From Apiosordaria backusii (taxonomy: Eukaryota > Ascomycota > Sordariomycetes > Sordariales > Lasiosphaeriaceae), in NCBI GenBank assembly GCA_030549205.1, contig JAUKTV010000003.1, positions 2,914,001 to 2,978,000 of the forward strand: a stretch of 64,000 nucleotides of DNA. Reading direction: 5' to 3'. The notes below the pieces were generated by a model, which was given only the letters and a program-made list of their open reading frames with translations, ran no database searches and had not been told where the DNA came from. A program made the position numbers and the translations under genes. Below, piece by piece: positions 47,725-60,267 of this stretch. Numbering within the stretch: position 1 is the first letter of the stretch; each line of letters begins with the position of its first letter.

Positions 47725-50700
47725 ATGCCACTCCACAAGTCCTATTCGGACGTCAACAAGTCAGCATCCAAAGTCGGTCTCCCATCGCAACCCCCAGTGA
47801 AGCCTTGAGATAACAGCTGACATGTGAATAGCGACCGCAATGGCAGAGATCTAGGAGTCATCCCAACCCTGCTCCACCAAAACCCGCCCTACCCGTCTCC
47901 ACTAAAACAAAGAGCAAACTCAAGGCATTCCAGTTTGACTCCAAAGACTCGGAGTCTGCCGCCGAGTCTGACTCTACCGTTGACTTCCCAAAGAAAGACG
48001 AGGCCGACGGCTCCGTTCCCCGAAAAGCTCCCCAATCCTCGCCACTTCTCGGAGACACGCCCACTGCCGCTGCCAAAGTCGACCAAGAGGATTCTCCCAG
48101 TGAGCGACTGTTGTGGTCGCACGATCTCGACCCCCATAAGCTTGGCTTCTCGCCAATACTGTTCCGGCACGGCCGCAAACGGCGCGCTAGAAGCTCGTCA
48201 CCTGTGTCTTCGCCTATCACCAAGGGCACCGCGTCTGCCGCTGGACTCAAGAAGCCCGGTCAAGCCCTCGGAACCCCTCGCGGCGACCCGACGACAGATC
48301 TCTGGGGTCGCTATCACATTTCCGGAGCAGACGCTAGTCCGTCTGGGTTGACGAACCCGTTGCTTACAGAATTGATGGTGTCGTCATCTCCCCGTCCGTC
48401 CAAGGATGGGAGCGCACCTGGCAGCGGGCGGCCTTTGAGAAAGGCAGTCAGCCTAGGCTCAAATTGGCCCAAGAAACGGAAACTTGGGAGGTCGGAGGAG
48501 ACAGAGGATGCCTCCCGAACAAGCGCCCTGTCACAGTCCAAGTCTTCCATGGTCTCGGCAATCTTGAAGACTGTCGATGGCGAGCTCAGTAGATCTTTCG
48601 AGGTTCAAGTACCAAAACTGTCTCCGGGAAGATCACAGACTGTCGAAAACAGCGCAAGCCGATCTCCTTCACGAGACCCTCCCCCGAGTTCTCCACTCGC
48701 CCAGAAGCTCTCCAGGGTAGCCCCGGACGCCGCGCCCGCAAGAAGTAAGACTTCTTCGGACTACGGTGATGACGACTTTGACGACGATACCCTGATGGAG
48801 CTTGCGGCTACGATACTTCCTGCCCAGGACAACCCTACTTTGGTTTTCCCCGCGGAAGAAACCCCACATACCAAAACAGAGACAAGGCCCACAGACGACG
48901 ACGAGTTTGATGATTTCGACGATGACCTTTTTGACGGCGCAGAAGATCTAGTCACTCAAATAGAGGCACAGCATGCTTCTCAGAGTCAAATGCCGGCGCA
49001 GCAACAAACCCAGCCCGTCTTTGATGACGGTGGGGGAGATGATGGCGATGCATACGGGGATGATTTTGATGATGCTGATTTCGATGATGCCGACTTTGAT
49101 GCAATGGAGCTAGCCGCCACACAAGCAGCATCTTTACAGTCCCTGCCAACACATGTACGTACAATACAGTAGCCAATATGAAGACCAGGAGGATATGCTA
49201 AGACTTTGGTGTAGCCAAGCCAGAAGCCAAAAGCTATCCAGAGGTATCTGATTACAAACGTGCTGGAGAGCTCCTATGTCGATGAACGTGGACGTGACTC
49301 TGATGAAAAGGTATGCGTGCCATCTGCTCGGAATTGTGAATACGGACCGCTAAGACAACAACAGATTCTTTACGTAGAGCCTGAGGGGACCAAGACGACA
49401 TATATGGTCCATCTCCGGGGTGACTGGGTTGATACGCAGGCTAGCCCCAAGGCATATATCCATATTATTGGTGATTTTGAGCCGTCCCGCAGATGTGTCA
49501 TCGACAACAACCACAACATCATTATCCTGCACCCAGACCAGCTTATCTCGTCAACTGTTATTGCCGACTCCTTCACCTGCATGCGCCGAGCTGTCCTCCA
49601 GGATCGGGTCAAGGCGACAAGCGAAGCGACGCCTGCTTTGGTCTATGGCACCATTCTTCACGAGGTCTTTCAGGCGGCTTTGATGGCGAACGAGTGGTGT
49701 CTGGAGTTTTTGGGGTCTGTCATTGACAAGACACTCCACAAGCACATGGAAGATATCTACGTCATCAAGGTCAGCATGGACGATGCCCGCACTCACCTCA
49801 TGTCCAAGATGCCTGAGCTCAGGTCCTGGGCCCAGGCGTTTGTTGCTTCCACACCTCAGGCGAATGCCAACGTGCAAGGACGAAATGGTGAGAAGGTTAT
49901 CATGTGTGTCAGCAAGCTTTTGGATGTCGAAGAACATGTCTGGTCTCCCATGTACGGCCTCAAAGGCAACATCGATGCGACTGTACAGGTCACAATGCGC
50001 GAAGGCAATGTCTCACAGACCTTGACGGTACCCTTTGAGGTCAAAACTGGGAAAAACGCCACTGCCAACCACCAGGCTCAGACTGCCTTGTACAATCTAC
50101 TGCTGTCGGATCGATACGACATCGAGATCGCCTACGGTATTCTGTACTATATGGAAACGTCCCAGACTCTTCGCATTCCCGCCATCAGGCATGAGCTTCG
50201 CCATATGATTATGCAGCGAAACTCGCTGGCCTGTTATATCCGCGAAAGAAGTGTTCAGTTGCCGCCTATGAAGAGAAGCAAGAACGCTTGTGAGAGATGC
50301 TATGCGCAAACATCCTGTTTCATCTACCACAAGCTCGCCGACGGTGGAAACGGGGACACCAGTGGACTCAATGAGAAATTTGACGCGGCTGTTCAGCATC
50401 TTTCACCGAGACACCAAGAGTTCTTTTTGAAGTGGGAGGATCTTTTGACCAAGGAGGAAAAAGAAAGCCAGAAACACCGCCGAGAGCTTTGGACTATGGT
50501 CAGCACGGAACGCGAGAAGGTCGGTCGATGTTTTGCTAATGTCATCATCGAGGAGGGCTCGGCGTTTGAGGATGAGAACCAGGCCAAGATCAACCGGTTT
50601 TCTTATACTTTTATCAAGGAAAGCCCGGCGGTTGGGTTTTCTTTCATGGACTCGCAGCTTCAGGTCGGAGAGCCTATTGTTGTTTCTGATGAGCAGGGGC

Positions 50701-52783
50701 ATTTTGCGCTTGCTTTGGGGTACGTCACGGCTGTCAGGAAGCAGAGGATTAGTGTGGCGGTTGACAGGAGGCTGCACAATGCTCGCATTCGGCAGCCTGG
50801 GTTTGATGAGGTGGATAACCAAGTTTTTGCGAGTATCATGGAGGTGGCGCCTGAGGGCGCGGATCTGGCGAGGAGTCAGGGCAAAATCAAAGTGCCTCCG
50901 ATTCGATACAGACTCGACAAGGACGAATTCAGCAATGGGATGGCGACGGTGCGGAACAATCTTGTTCAAATTATGACTAACGGTCCCCAAGGGTTCCAGC
51001 GAATCCGCCAGCTCGTCGTCGATTTGATGCCCCCCAGCTTCAAGACCGCTCCTACCCAGTATTCGGTTCCAGGCAAGAGCAGCTTGAATGTTGATCAAAA
51101 GGCAGCCGTGGAGAAGGTCATGAGTGCTAAGGACTACGCTTTGGTCCTCGGCATGCCTGGCACGGGCAAAACTACCACCATCGCGCATATTATTCGGGCT
51201 CTGATCAGCCAGGGCAAGACTCTTCTCCTGACGTCCTATACCCACACCGCCGTGGACAATATTCTGCTCAAGCTCAAAGACGACAAAATCCCCATCTTGC
51301 GTCTGGGCGCCCCAGCCAAGGTTCACCCCGAGGTCCGAGACTTTGTGACGCTTGCCAGCCAGCCCATGTCATCCTTTGACGAGATTCGCAGAGCCTGGCA
51401 TGGCACTCCTGTGGTGGCAACGACCTGCCTAGGTGTCAACCATTCCGTCTTCAACGAGCGCGTGTTCGACTACTGCATCGTGGATGAGGCGTCCCAAATC
51501 ACCCTCCCCATCTGCCTCGGCCCTATCAGAATGGCCCGCACTTTTGTTCTCGTCGGTGATCACAACCAACTTCCCCCTTTGGTGCAAAACAACGAGGCAC
51601 GAATTGGTGGTCTGGATGTATCACTGTTCAAATTGCTGTCTGACGCCCACCCGTCGTCGGTAGTCAACCTTGAGCATCAGTACCGCATGTCGGAGGATAT
51701 CATGACCTTGTCCAACACCCTCATCTACAAAGGCAGACTCAAATGCGGGACTGAGTCCTTGCGGAATGCAGAACTCCACGTTCCTAACATCGACGCTTTG
51801 AGACATCGGCACTTTGACGCCGAGTCCTTCTATTCTACCTCGCAGCAATCCCCCGGCGGGAGTCTGTCTCGCTGCTGTCCTTCACCCCAATCAAATAACT
51901 GCTGGTTGCACGACTTGATCACCCCCTCTACCAGGGTCAAATTCATCAACACCGACCTACTGCCTGACTCGCAGGAACAAGCAAAAGGCAACCGCATCGT
52001 CAACCCCACCGAAGCGAAAATCATCACCCAGCTGGTTGACAGCTTGATCCTTTGCGGCGTCCCAGCTGATGAAATCGGAGTCATGACGCATTACCGCTCT
52101 CAGCTCGCGCTATTGAAATATTCCCTCCGCGGGAGCAACGGCGGCAAAGACGTAGAAATGCACACGGCCGACCGGTTCCAGGGTCGTGATAAGAGTGTCA
52201 TTTTGCTGTCACTTGTCCGCAGCAACGACTCTGGCTCCATTGGGGAATTGTTGAAAGACTGGAGGAGAATCAATGTTGCGTTTACGAGGGCGAAGACAAA
52301 GTTGCTTGTGGTGGGGAGCAAAAGTACGTTGATGGGGGAGGGGGCGGAGCAACAACAGCAACAACAACAGGATCAGGGACAAGGGGAGGAAATAATGATC
52401 AAGAGGTTTGTGGAGCTGATGGTGGAGAAGCAGTGGGTGTATGATTTGAGGGGGGGCAGTTGGAGGGGCATTATTTCCCGGTGGTGGAGGATTTTGTTTC
52501 GCCTGTTAAGGGGGGGAGGATTACGCCGCTGAAGAGGAAGACGGAGATGCTGGTGAAGAAGGGGGTGCAAGAGGAGAGTCCGTTGAGGGGGAGGAAGATG
52601 ATGGAACGGTTTGTGGGGGGGCAGAGGGTGGGGGGGAGGAATAAGGAGAATGTTAAGACGACGGGGTCGGGGACGGGGAAAGTGATGAAGCAGCCGAGGT
52701 TGGGGACGAAGAGGATGGGGGAGAGGATGTTGACTAAGGGGAAGCCGGTGTTGAGGGATATTTTGAATGATTTGATGGGTTAG
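47725..52783 (+). CDS. DNA2: DNA replication ATP-dependent helicase/nuclease DNA2 (frameshifted near 3' end)
   Basis: Four exons: 47725-47772, 47832-49154, 49215-49310 and 49365-52783. The first donor (GTCGGT) is the least certain; the 54-nt third intron (GTATGC..ACAG) is in frame and could be read through. Product about 1628 aa. DNA2 trims long Okazaki flaps and resects broken ends. The nuclease module shows HEVFQAAL, FEVKTGK (about 714) and cysteines of an Fe-S cluster (SFTCMRR near 559; CERCYAQTSC near 798). The SF1 helicase shows Walker A GMPGTGKTT (about 1085), DEASQ (about 1195), GDHNQLPPLV, LEHQYRMSEDIM, TADRFQGRDKSVI and NVAFTRAKTKLLVVG. In the G7 run 52450-52456 one G seems missing: the literal frame stops at 52532, while one extra G restores LEGHYFPVVEDFVSP to PVLRDILNDLMG, ending at 52783. 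Confidence 0.95.
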
Positions 52784-54099
52784 GACTATGGTATTCTATG
52801 TTCTGCTTTGGGGTCACCGGTCAGGGATATATATATTTGTTTTCTGGGCTGCTGGGTTTGGGATTGAATGGGTTTTGTTGGGGGTCGTGTTTTAGGATTC
52901 TGTCACCATCGACACCTGGCGGTTGTTTACTGGGGATATATGTTCTAGGATGGAATGTTGTGTGAGTTTTGGAGTTTTTGTATCAAGATAGGTATATAGG
53001 GCTGAGTTGGGTTGGGTTGGGTGTTATTGACAAAACAACAAAGTGCAGGAAACAAGTAGGTATAGCGAGCTGGTTTTTTCTCTATGATATATATAGTATA
53101 GCATGACAGCATGACATTGGCATGGCATGGCGCATGGAGGAGCGTAAAATTGGCATTGAGAATACCCCATCTTAGATACAGGACAGTTCAGATGAACAGC
53201 GAGGAAAAAAAGGGATATCTTCTTGAGATTGTTTGAAGCCCCTCACTGGTGATATGTGTTAGTCTTATCTAGGTACCTATCCACACGATGGACAAAAGAA
53301 TTCGACATCATCTCGAGATTAACATCTACTGCGATTTTCCTTTACACAGATCTCCACCAAATAAATTTACTATGCCAACTTTCAGCTACCTACCTACCCC
53401 GCAGGAAAATGTCAACATCGTCACCACACTGCTCTAGCTAGAGTTCTGAACAGCCAAACCCCCAACTGGGTTGTTGCATTTGCATCGAGGCACCTACCCC
53501 AACTTCTCCAACCGACTCGGTAGGTACTGGCAAACACAGTGCGATGAAGTAACCAATCACCATGATGAATTGAAGCAACAAAAAAAGTCTGGTTGGCCTT
53601 GTGATCGACATCACCTGATCGTGGTACTGAGGATACAACGTTATTCAGGGGCACAAAAGTGCACTTTTGACCCGCCCCCCCAACTGACGGATGTTGGATG
53701 ACGTTGTTGGTGACCACTTGAGTTTTAGATCTGGGTGAGTAGGTAGGTAACTTGGGGAAAGGTAGATGGAGGTATAGAAAAGTAGAGAAAAGTAACTCTT
53801 TGCAATGGTTAGAGTAGTTGCTCTTGTTTAGTTAAGCAGTTCTAAGTGACTGAGTTGGTAGACAGGTATTCTTGCTGTCTTGTAATAAGCTGTTCAGCAC
53901 AACTATGCCATACACCCCTATAACAAACACTGCTTTCCAAATTTAAACCACCAATGACTGCAGAGAAAGAATTTGAGATTGACCTTGAATTCTAATGAAC
54001 TTTTCCCAACCTTTTACACACATAAACCCCCCTCCCCATATACATACCCATCCATTTTTAAACTCCTTTCCCCTAACCAAACAACACAATCCCCTCTTT
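52784..54099. other. convergent intergenic region DNA2 / PBY1-like
   Basis: 1.3 kb between opposing 3' ends. Contains short ATAT and TAGGTA repeats (52830, 53740) but no gene-like frame. The left side is G/T-rich and the right side C/A-rich on the + strand, as expected for the G-rich 3' ends of the two flanking genes. Confidence 0.5.
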
Positions 54100-56942
54100 T
54101 TAAAACCTCCTCCCCAACTCCACCTCCCTAACCAACACCATATCCCCCTCCCCTTTCTGTGTCCCCCCCTTACCCCCCTCCCCGTTTTGTTCCCCCAGTA
54201 CAAAAGGCACAACCGCCCTCCCCACCACCCCCTTCCAAAACCCCTCCACCACAGATGTCAACCTCCCCGTCTGCTTAAAATCCGGAAAGCTATTCACCTC
54301 CAACAACCACACATTTTCCTTCTCATCCACCAAAAAGTCCACCCCCCACACCTCAAACCCTTGCTCCAGCGGCTGGAAGTGTATCATCATTTCCCTCGCC
54401 GCAGCTTCAAACACCTCCCCCGTCACCTGCTGCACCTGCACCCAGATGTTTTCTTTCTGTTGCCCTGACAGATCGGATGAAGGTAAATCCCAAAAGCGGT
54501 GGACGCTGTCGTTGTATTCAGGGGAGGATTGGAGGCAGGTGTTGGTCAAGTGCGCATCCAGCTCTTCTGGATCTGTCGTTGGGGGAAACTTGTACGGTTT
54601 TGATGAGAATAACGCCAGAATGTCGCGGTAGCAGTAGACTTTCATCGCGCCGACGGTGAGGGCATACACCCGGAGGTGGAATTTGCGGTTTTGGAGGGAG
54701 GGGAGGAGGAGAGGGGGGTGGATGTAGGGTTGGGCGATGAAGTGCCTCAGGTGGCTGGTCATGATTCCGTCGCTTTCCTCCTCCCCTTCATCCTCCTTCT
54801 TTTCCTCGTCATCATCACCATCACCCCCCTTACCACCCCCTTCATTGTCGTCATCCTCCTCATCTTCATCATCCGATTCAGGCTCCCAGCCGTCGAAGAT
54901 TTCTTGCAATTCCTCCATCGTACTAAACAACCTAATCCCCTGCCCTCTATCACTCATCCCCGGCTTCAAAATCCACCACTCCCTCCCCCCCTCCTCCTCC
55001 TCCTCCTCCTCCACCCCACCATTCCTCTCCAAACTCGCATTCAAATCCCACGCCTCCACCAGCGCCTCGTCCAAAAACTCTGCAAAATCCACCTCGAACG
55101 CTTCCGACCTTTTCACGTGCCTCGCCAGAACAGAGTCTGGGTTTTTGACCAGGTAGTTCTCTACTGTCTTTGCGAGGTAGTGCTTCCTGATTAGTGCCTT
55201 GCGGATCATGTAGCTGTTGATCAGACAGCCAGAAGGGTGTGACATGGCGTAGTCAAAGTCCAACGATTCGTAGGGCATGATTTGCAGGATTTTGTCTTTT
55301 TTGGGAAAGAAATCGGAGGGGAGGAGGGATGGCAAGGAGATGTCTGGGTTGGCGGTTGCGTCCCAGGTTGGGGGGGTGGGCAAGAGGGTGAGGGTCGAGG
55401 GGGGGAGGAGGGAGGAGATGGCGGATGTGATGAGGGGTTGGACGTAGGTGTCGCCGTAGTTAATTAGGGCGTAGACTTTATTTGCTGGCTGGGGATCTTT
55501 TGACAGGATGGGGAGGGTGGTGGTAGCATCCCCGTTGGCGGTGGTGGCATCTCTGGCGGTGGTTTTTGACTCCTCCGCAGCAGGTGTGATGCCAAAGGTT
55601 GAGTTTTTAGATGGACCCCTGAACAAAAGAAATGGTGAGAAAACGATCATCTACACGAGTTGGAAAAAGCAAAAGACAGAGCAAGGTGTTTTGAGTCTTT
55701 TCTATTTTGATAGAATGCCTCTATGCTCTATCTGATCATCATTATAGCGTTGCGTTTGTGTTGGTGTGTGTGTCATCCCTCATGCCGTTCTGTCATATCC
55801 GACTCTCTGTCCTGTCTCTTTTGCTCTGTCTCTTCTTGCTTTCAACAAACCAGGGTTTGTACTTACAGTTGCAACTCTTCACCATGCAAGTGGGTAGCAG
55901 CCTGGAAGAAGTTGGCTTTCAGGGGTGTGATACTATCATCAAGTTAGCCATTTTACCCCATCCAAGTCTTCAGTTCAGTCTCAGAAACTCACCTCGTATG
56001 CCCCTCCTTAACAGCCCACCCATCATTCCCCGGCCCCGCCTCATCCACACTCTTGTACACATCCGTAAACCTCGGACTCCATTTAAAATGCTTATGACTA
56101 TGCAACCCCCCTCCCTTCGTCACCTCCCCCTTCCCCTGCGGCTTCTTCTCCTCCTCCCCGGGCTTCTTCTTCTCCCCCTCCCTAATCCTCTCCTCATCCT
56201 CCACCTCCCCATCCACACTCCCATCCACCTCCGTAAAACAACTCCCCTCCCCCCAATAATTCTGCAGCATCCCCGTAAACAACACCTTCCCCCCCTCCAG
56301 CCCCTCCAACAACGGCACATTAACACTATACAAATCCACACTCCCATCCTCCGGCCACTGCTTCCACAACGCCTCCACCACCCTCACGCTCTGCCTCGAC
56401 GCCTTTTCAATAATCTCCGTATCGTGATTCCTCGTAAAAAAAGCATAACTCAACGCTATCGCCCGTCTTTTACAAACCGCAGCCTCCAACGCACCGCCCA
56501 ACGTCCCCGAACTGAGCGCAAACACCGCCGTGCTGTTCCGTCCGTAGTTTGGTCCTGACAAGACTAGATCTACCGGGCCGCGATCTTGAAAGAAGTGGTA
56601 CAGCCCGATTTGCACGCAGGACGCCGGGGTGCCGTCGACGAGAATCCATTCTTCTGTTCCGGGGATGGTGGATGGGCGGGTGTGGGTTGTCCCGTGGCTG
56701 TCGTTTCTCTCGTCTTCGTGGACTAGACCGGCTGCGGGTGAGGAGAGGGGAGGGGGGCGGTAGTACAGCGGCTTGACCGTCTGCCCGATCATGTGCGCTT
56801 TTCCTATCCATGATCGTTGGGTGTGCGGGAGGCAGACAGACACAGTGTGGCCGTAGTCTTGGAGGGCGCGGACGAGGGAGTGCACATAGGGGGAGGAGTG
56901 AGGGGACGGGGGGCCGTCGTCGTTGGTGACTAGGATGTGCAT
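54100..56942 (-). CDS. PBY1-type SurE phosphatase / tubulin-tyrosine-ligase-like fusion
   Basis: Three exons on the minus strand: 55993-56942, 55867-55932 and 54100-55618; 844 aa. Exon 1 is a SurE-type nucleotidase/acid phosphatase: MHILVTNDDGPPSP (metal-binding DD), LVDGTPASCVQIGLYHF, LVLSGPNYGRNS, SSGTLGGALEA; exon 2 completes it with SITPLKANFFQ. Exon 3 is a TTL/ATP-grasp module: WWILKPGMSDRGQGIRLF, FIAQPYIHPPLLL, KFHLRVYALTVGAMKVY, LDAHLTNTCLQ, VWGVDFLVDEKENVWLLEVNSFPDF. Yeast PBY1 has the same order and is a P-body-associated decapping partner, which supports one gene. An acidic insert (about 500-540) interrupts the TTL half. Intron 2 is 248 nt, much longer than other introns here. Ligase substrate is unknown. 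Confidence 0.93.
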
Positions 56943-58050
56943 TTTCGTTTCTTTTATCTTGTTCGTTTCTCGAGCTGTTGGTGGTGTTGTAGCTGTTGAG
57001 GGGCAGAAGAAGGGAAAAGAGGGGCAGAGATAAATAGCGGTTGTATACAACTCTACAAAAGTTAACGGGAAAAAAGAAACCCCAAGAGAAAAAAATAAGT
57101 AAAAAAAACTCGGCCTTTTATCTAATGGTTTGTCAGGTTTACTTGACAGCAACACGAAAGTTGCCCCTCCATTGACGTTTTTCTTAGCCCCGGCATGTCG
57201 GGTCGACTGGGCAGCAGTTGTTCGTTGTCTTTTGCCAAAGAGTGAAGTGCGGGGGCGGGGTCAGGGCATTATCTATTGAGAAATGTAGCCCAAGTGGAGA
57301 CCAGTTCGAGTCCGAGTCCGAGGTTCATTATCTACATACCTACACTACCTACCTAAGAGATATGTGGGTATAGCTTCAAAGATGGATACACATAAGACGG
57401 CATCACTATACAGAACCAAAAAAGAGAAAGTGACAACAACAAAATGTCTCTGATTGTCTCGCCTGTGCTTCTGTTGCTGTGTTGTTCGTTATCAAAGCAC
57501 CACTGCCTCCCACGCCCTGTATGACATGTCGGACATGACACGACAAGCAGCACCTCTTCAACTAATCTAGAAATATTGACGTAGCGCATTCCCAGCTACC
57601 TGATTCTTCCTAAATCTGACATAACCCAACAATCCCATCCATCCCTTTCTTCCTATTCATTGTGTCCCCATGTTCCCCACGATTAGACAAGCCCAAACCC
57701 ATAAGTGTAATATCAACTAAAGTGTTCAAGACTCCATCCCCCTTTTGGAGATACCCATCCGTAGTCATCAAGGTATCCTCGTCGTAAAGAGCAGCAGGGA
57801 AAAAAAGGGAAAAGAAAAAAAAAAGGCAATAAAACTCTTATGTCATGAGCTCATAAGGCTTCATGACAAACTGAAGACTAATAACAAGAATGTAGAATGC
57901 ATGCTGATAACCTGTGCCGAAAGAAAAAGGAAACAAGATACCCCGTAATTGCATTGCCAAACTCAAACTCCGAACCAATGTCGCCAAACTTTGTCGTCGA
58001 ATATTCAGATGGAGTGGACATGAAAACCTGCGCCAACAACCTAAGCCAAA
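56943..58050. other. intergenic region PBY1-like to basic nuclear protein gene
   Basis: 1.1 kb between tandem minus-strand genes: PBY1 promoter and leader at the left, 3' flank of the next gene at the right. Purine-rich 57790-57830. No gene seen. Confidence 0.5.
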
Positions 58051-59405
58051 TCAAATCCTAGCACGCTTTGATGGGCCAGCCGCAGGCAGAGGCTCGGCAG
58101 ACCGCTTCTGGCTGGTGCTCGCAGAAGAGACGCCAGCCTTGGTTTGACGCCAGCCGCTGATTGTACCTTGTTTGCTGGCCTGCTTGGGTACGGCCTTCTT
58201 GCGGGTGGCGCGCACTGTGGTGGGCGGTGAGGCTGGAGCAAACCTTGGGGCCTCGGGCGTACCGGGAACCTTTTCGATTGCTTCGGCCGGAGTGATTGGG
58301 GCAGCTTCGGCGGCATCCACTCCCTCGACCACGTGGTCCTCGATGTCAGTCTCGGCCTCTTCATCCTCAACCGTGATGGCGGGCACTTCAGGCTTGGCGA
58401 CAGGGAAGAGAAGTCTGGGCTTGACGCTCGCGCGGGTAAGTCTTCTCACGGGCGGCTCAACAGCACTCTCCAGACCACCTTCGACATTCTCTGAAGCACG
58501 CTTCTTGAAAAGGTGGAACTGCTTCTTGCCACGGCTGTTTGTGATGTTAGACAAATCACAGACTAAAAACAATGATGAGGAGAGACTTACAATACAGTGA
58601 CCAAGCCATCCTCGCGCTGGATCGCCTCTTCAATTGATACCTGGCCCTCGCCAGGAACACTGACCATCTGCCGCTGGCTGCGGCGGGGAGCTGGGGGGGC
58701 AGCAGGCCTCGCGGGATCAACATAGAAGGGGTTGTCGATGCTGCGGTCGACCTCGGGGATGCGCTCATGTGAGTCGACATGGATCTGGAAGGACTCATCC
58801 GAAGCTTGCTCAGTGAAGCTGTCCAAGGTATGAGTTTGGTTGCGGGCCCTTCGAGGAGAGGGCATGACCTCATCCTCGGCGCGGAAGAGGGTGCGGGCAA
58901 AGGCCTCTACTTTGGCCTTGGACTCCTCGGTGGGCGGCTTCTGAGGGGTCTTGGCGGGAGTGATGAGCATTCCACTGCTTCTTGAGACAGTCGCGCGAGG
59001 CGCGAGGAGGGCATCCGACTTTCTCGAAAAGCCAAGGGCAGAGGCGGCATCGGAAACACTGGCGGCGGTGAGGGTGCGACGAGGGGAATCCATCGCAGCA
59101 GCGCGCTTCTTCTGGGGGGAGAGGCTAGGTGTCGCCATGGTTGCCTTCTTTTTGTTGTTGTTGATTGACTTGGGAGAACCCTCTGAAGTTTGCTCGGGCT
59201 GGTCGGGATGCTGATGTTGACGACGCGATGATGGAACTCTGGGAGAGGGAGTTCGGTTGGCAGTGCGTTGGGCAATGCGGGAAGACTTGCGGGGGGTGTA
59301 AGGCTCGTAGGAGTCGGAGTAGCCCAGATGGGGGGCAGGAGGAGTTCTGACTCTGGAGCTGGGAGAAGGAGTAGCTGGGTAGGGCGGCTCCATGATTTCC
59401 GCCAT
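58051..59405 (-). CDS. unidentified basic, disordered fungal protein with DNPF and FRGKK motifs
   Basis: Two exons, 58591-59405 and 58051-58534, intron GTAAGT..ACAG splitting a TTC codon; 432 aa. I do not recognise a named family. Splicing joins EDGLVTV to FRGKKQFHLFKKR, an unusually ordered-looking block in an otherwise disordered chain. Other motifs are PYTPRKSSRIAQRT near the N-terminus, AFARTLFRAEDEVMPSPRRARNQTHTLDSF, HERIPEVDRSIDNPFYVDP, and a C-terminal KQGTISGWRQ followed by the basic end PSKRARI. Many SP/TP sites (SPRR, TPAK, SPQK) look like CDK targets, suggesting a nuclear cell-cycle or chromatin protein. Its promoter is shared with DUO1 and contains an MCB box. Function remains unknown. 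Confidence 0.82.
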
Positions 59406-60267
59406 TGTTCAATTGCTTTGAATAGGCGTCAATTGAAGGCAGCTATTGTTATTGTTGTTATTGTGGGCCACTTCCTCTCAGGTTGCTCCTGTGGAGGCGG
59501 AATGAGATGCAAAGTCGGCGGGTGGTGAGAGCTGGGTGGTGCGGATCAAAGAGAGTCGCAAACGTGAAGTGGACGGCGAGGTTGCGTGATGGTGACCAAT
59601 GCTGCGAGACCAAGGACACAAGTCGTCGCTGATAAACAACAAATCGCGCAGTATCTTGTTGATATGGGCTGTGATCGTTGGAGCAACTTGCACCAGGGCA
59701 ACAAAACAGCGACTCCTAGGATTCCCTAGTAAATAAAATAAGGGAGAGGGTTACGGAGGATTGAATCGTTGGAAAGACTCAGGGTTTGACACGATGAAAA
59801 ATGTGATGCTGGATGGAGGTTGGAGCAGGAAAACGGGCGGATGGATGCAAAGAAGGGGCTGGGGCTCTTGGTTTCTGGTCCTCCCCGATAATTGATTGGG
59901 CAATAATGCTTCCATGGGGACCCCCTGTCGATGCACGCATCTGCCCCCTTCGAACGCGCTCTCGACGCGTCAGTCTCGCGTTTTTGCCAGCCCAATGGCA
60001 CCTAACGGCCTGCAGTGGACAACCGCCCCTCCCCCACCAGCCAATCCCGCTGTAACAGCGCATTTTGCGGGCCCTGCAGCAAAACATCAACGTCATCCCA
60101 TGAAGCCTTTCCAGAATCAGATTGTACTGTCAATCGCTATCAAGAGCCGAGACAGATCCTAGCCTTATTACAGAGTAAACTCAGACGCTGAAAATCTCCA
60201 GCCTCAGCCTTGTCTATCACCACCCACCACACACATCACCACCTCACCACCTCACCACCACATCACC
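59406..60267. promoter_or_regulatory. divergent promoter of the basic protein gene / DUO1
   Basis: 862 bp between divergent start codons, containing the MCB element at 59964-59971 and a CAC-rich leader immediately before the DUO1 ATG (60220-60267). Confidence 0.6.
59964..59971. promoter_or_regulatory. MCB/MBF box between the basic protein gene and DUO1
   Basis: GACGCGTC around ACGCGT (59965-59970), with a second ACGCG word (AACGCGCT) about 12 bp to the left. Lies roughly 300 bp before DUO1 and 560 bp before the divergent gene. Confidence 0.5.

Noticed and set aside
50403..51326. 307-codon minus-strand frame
   Set aside because: Lies wholly inside the DNA2 nuclease/helicase coding exon; antisense shadow with no family resemblance.
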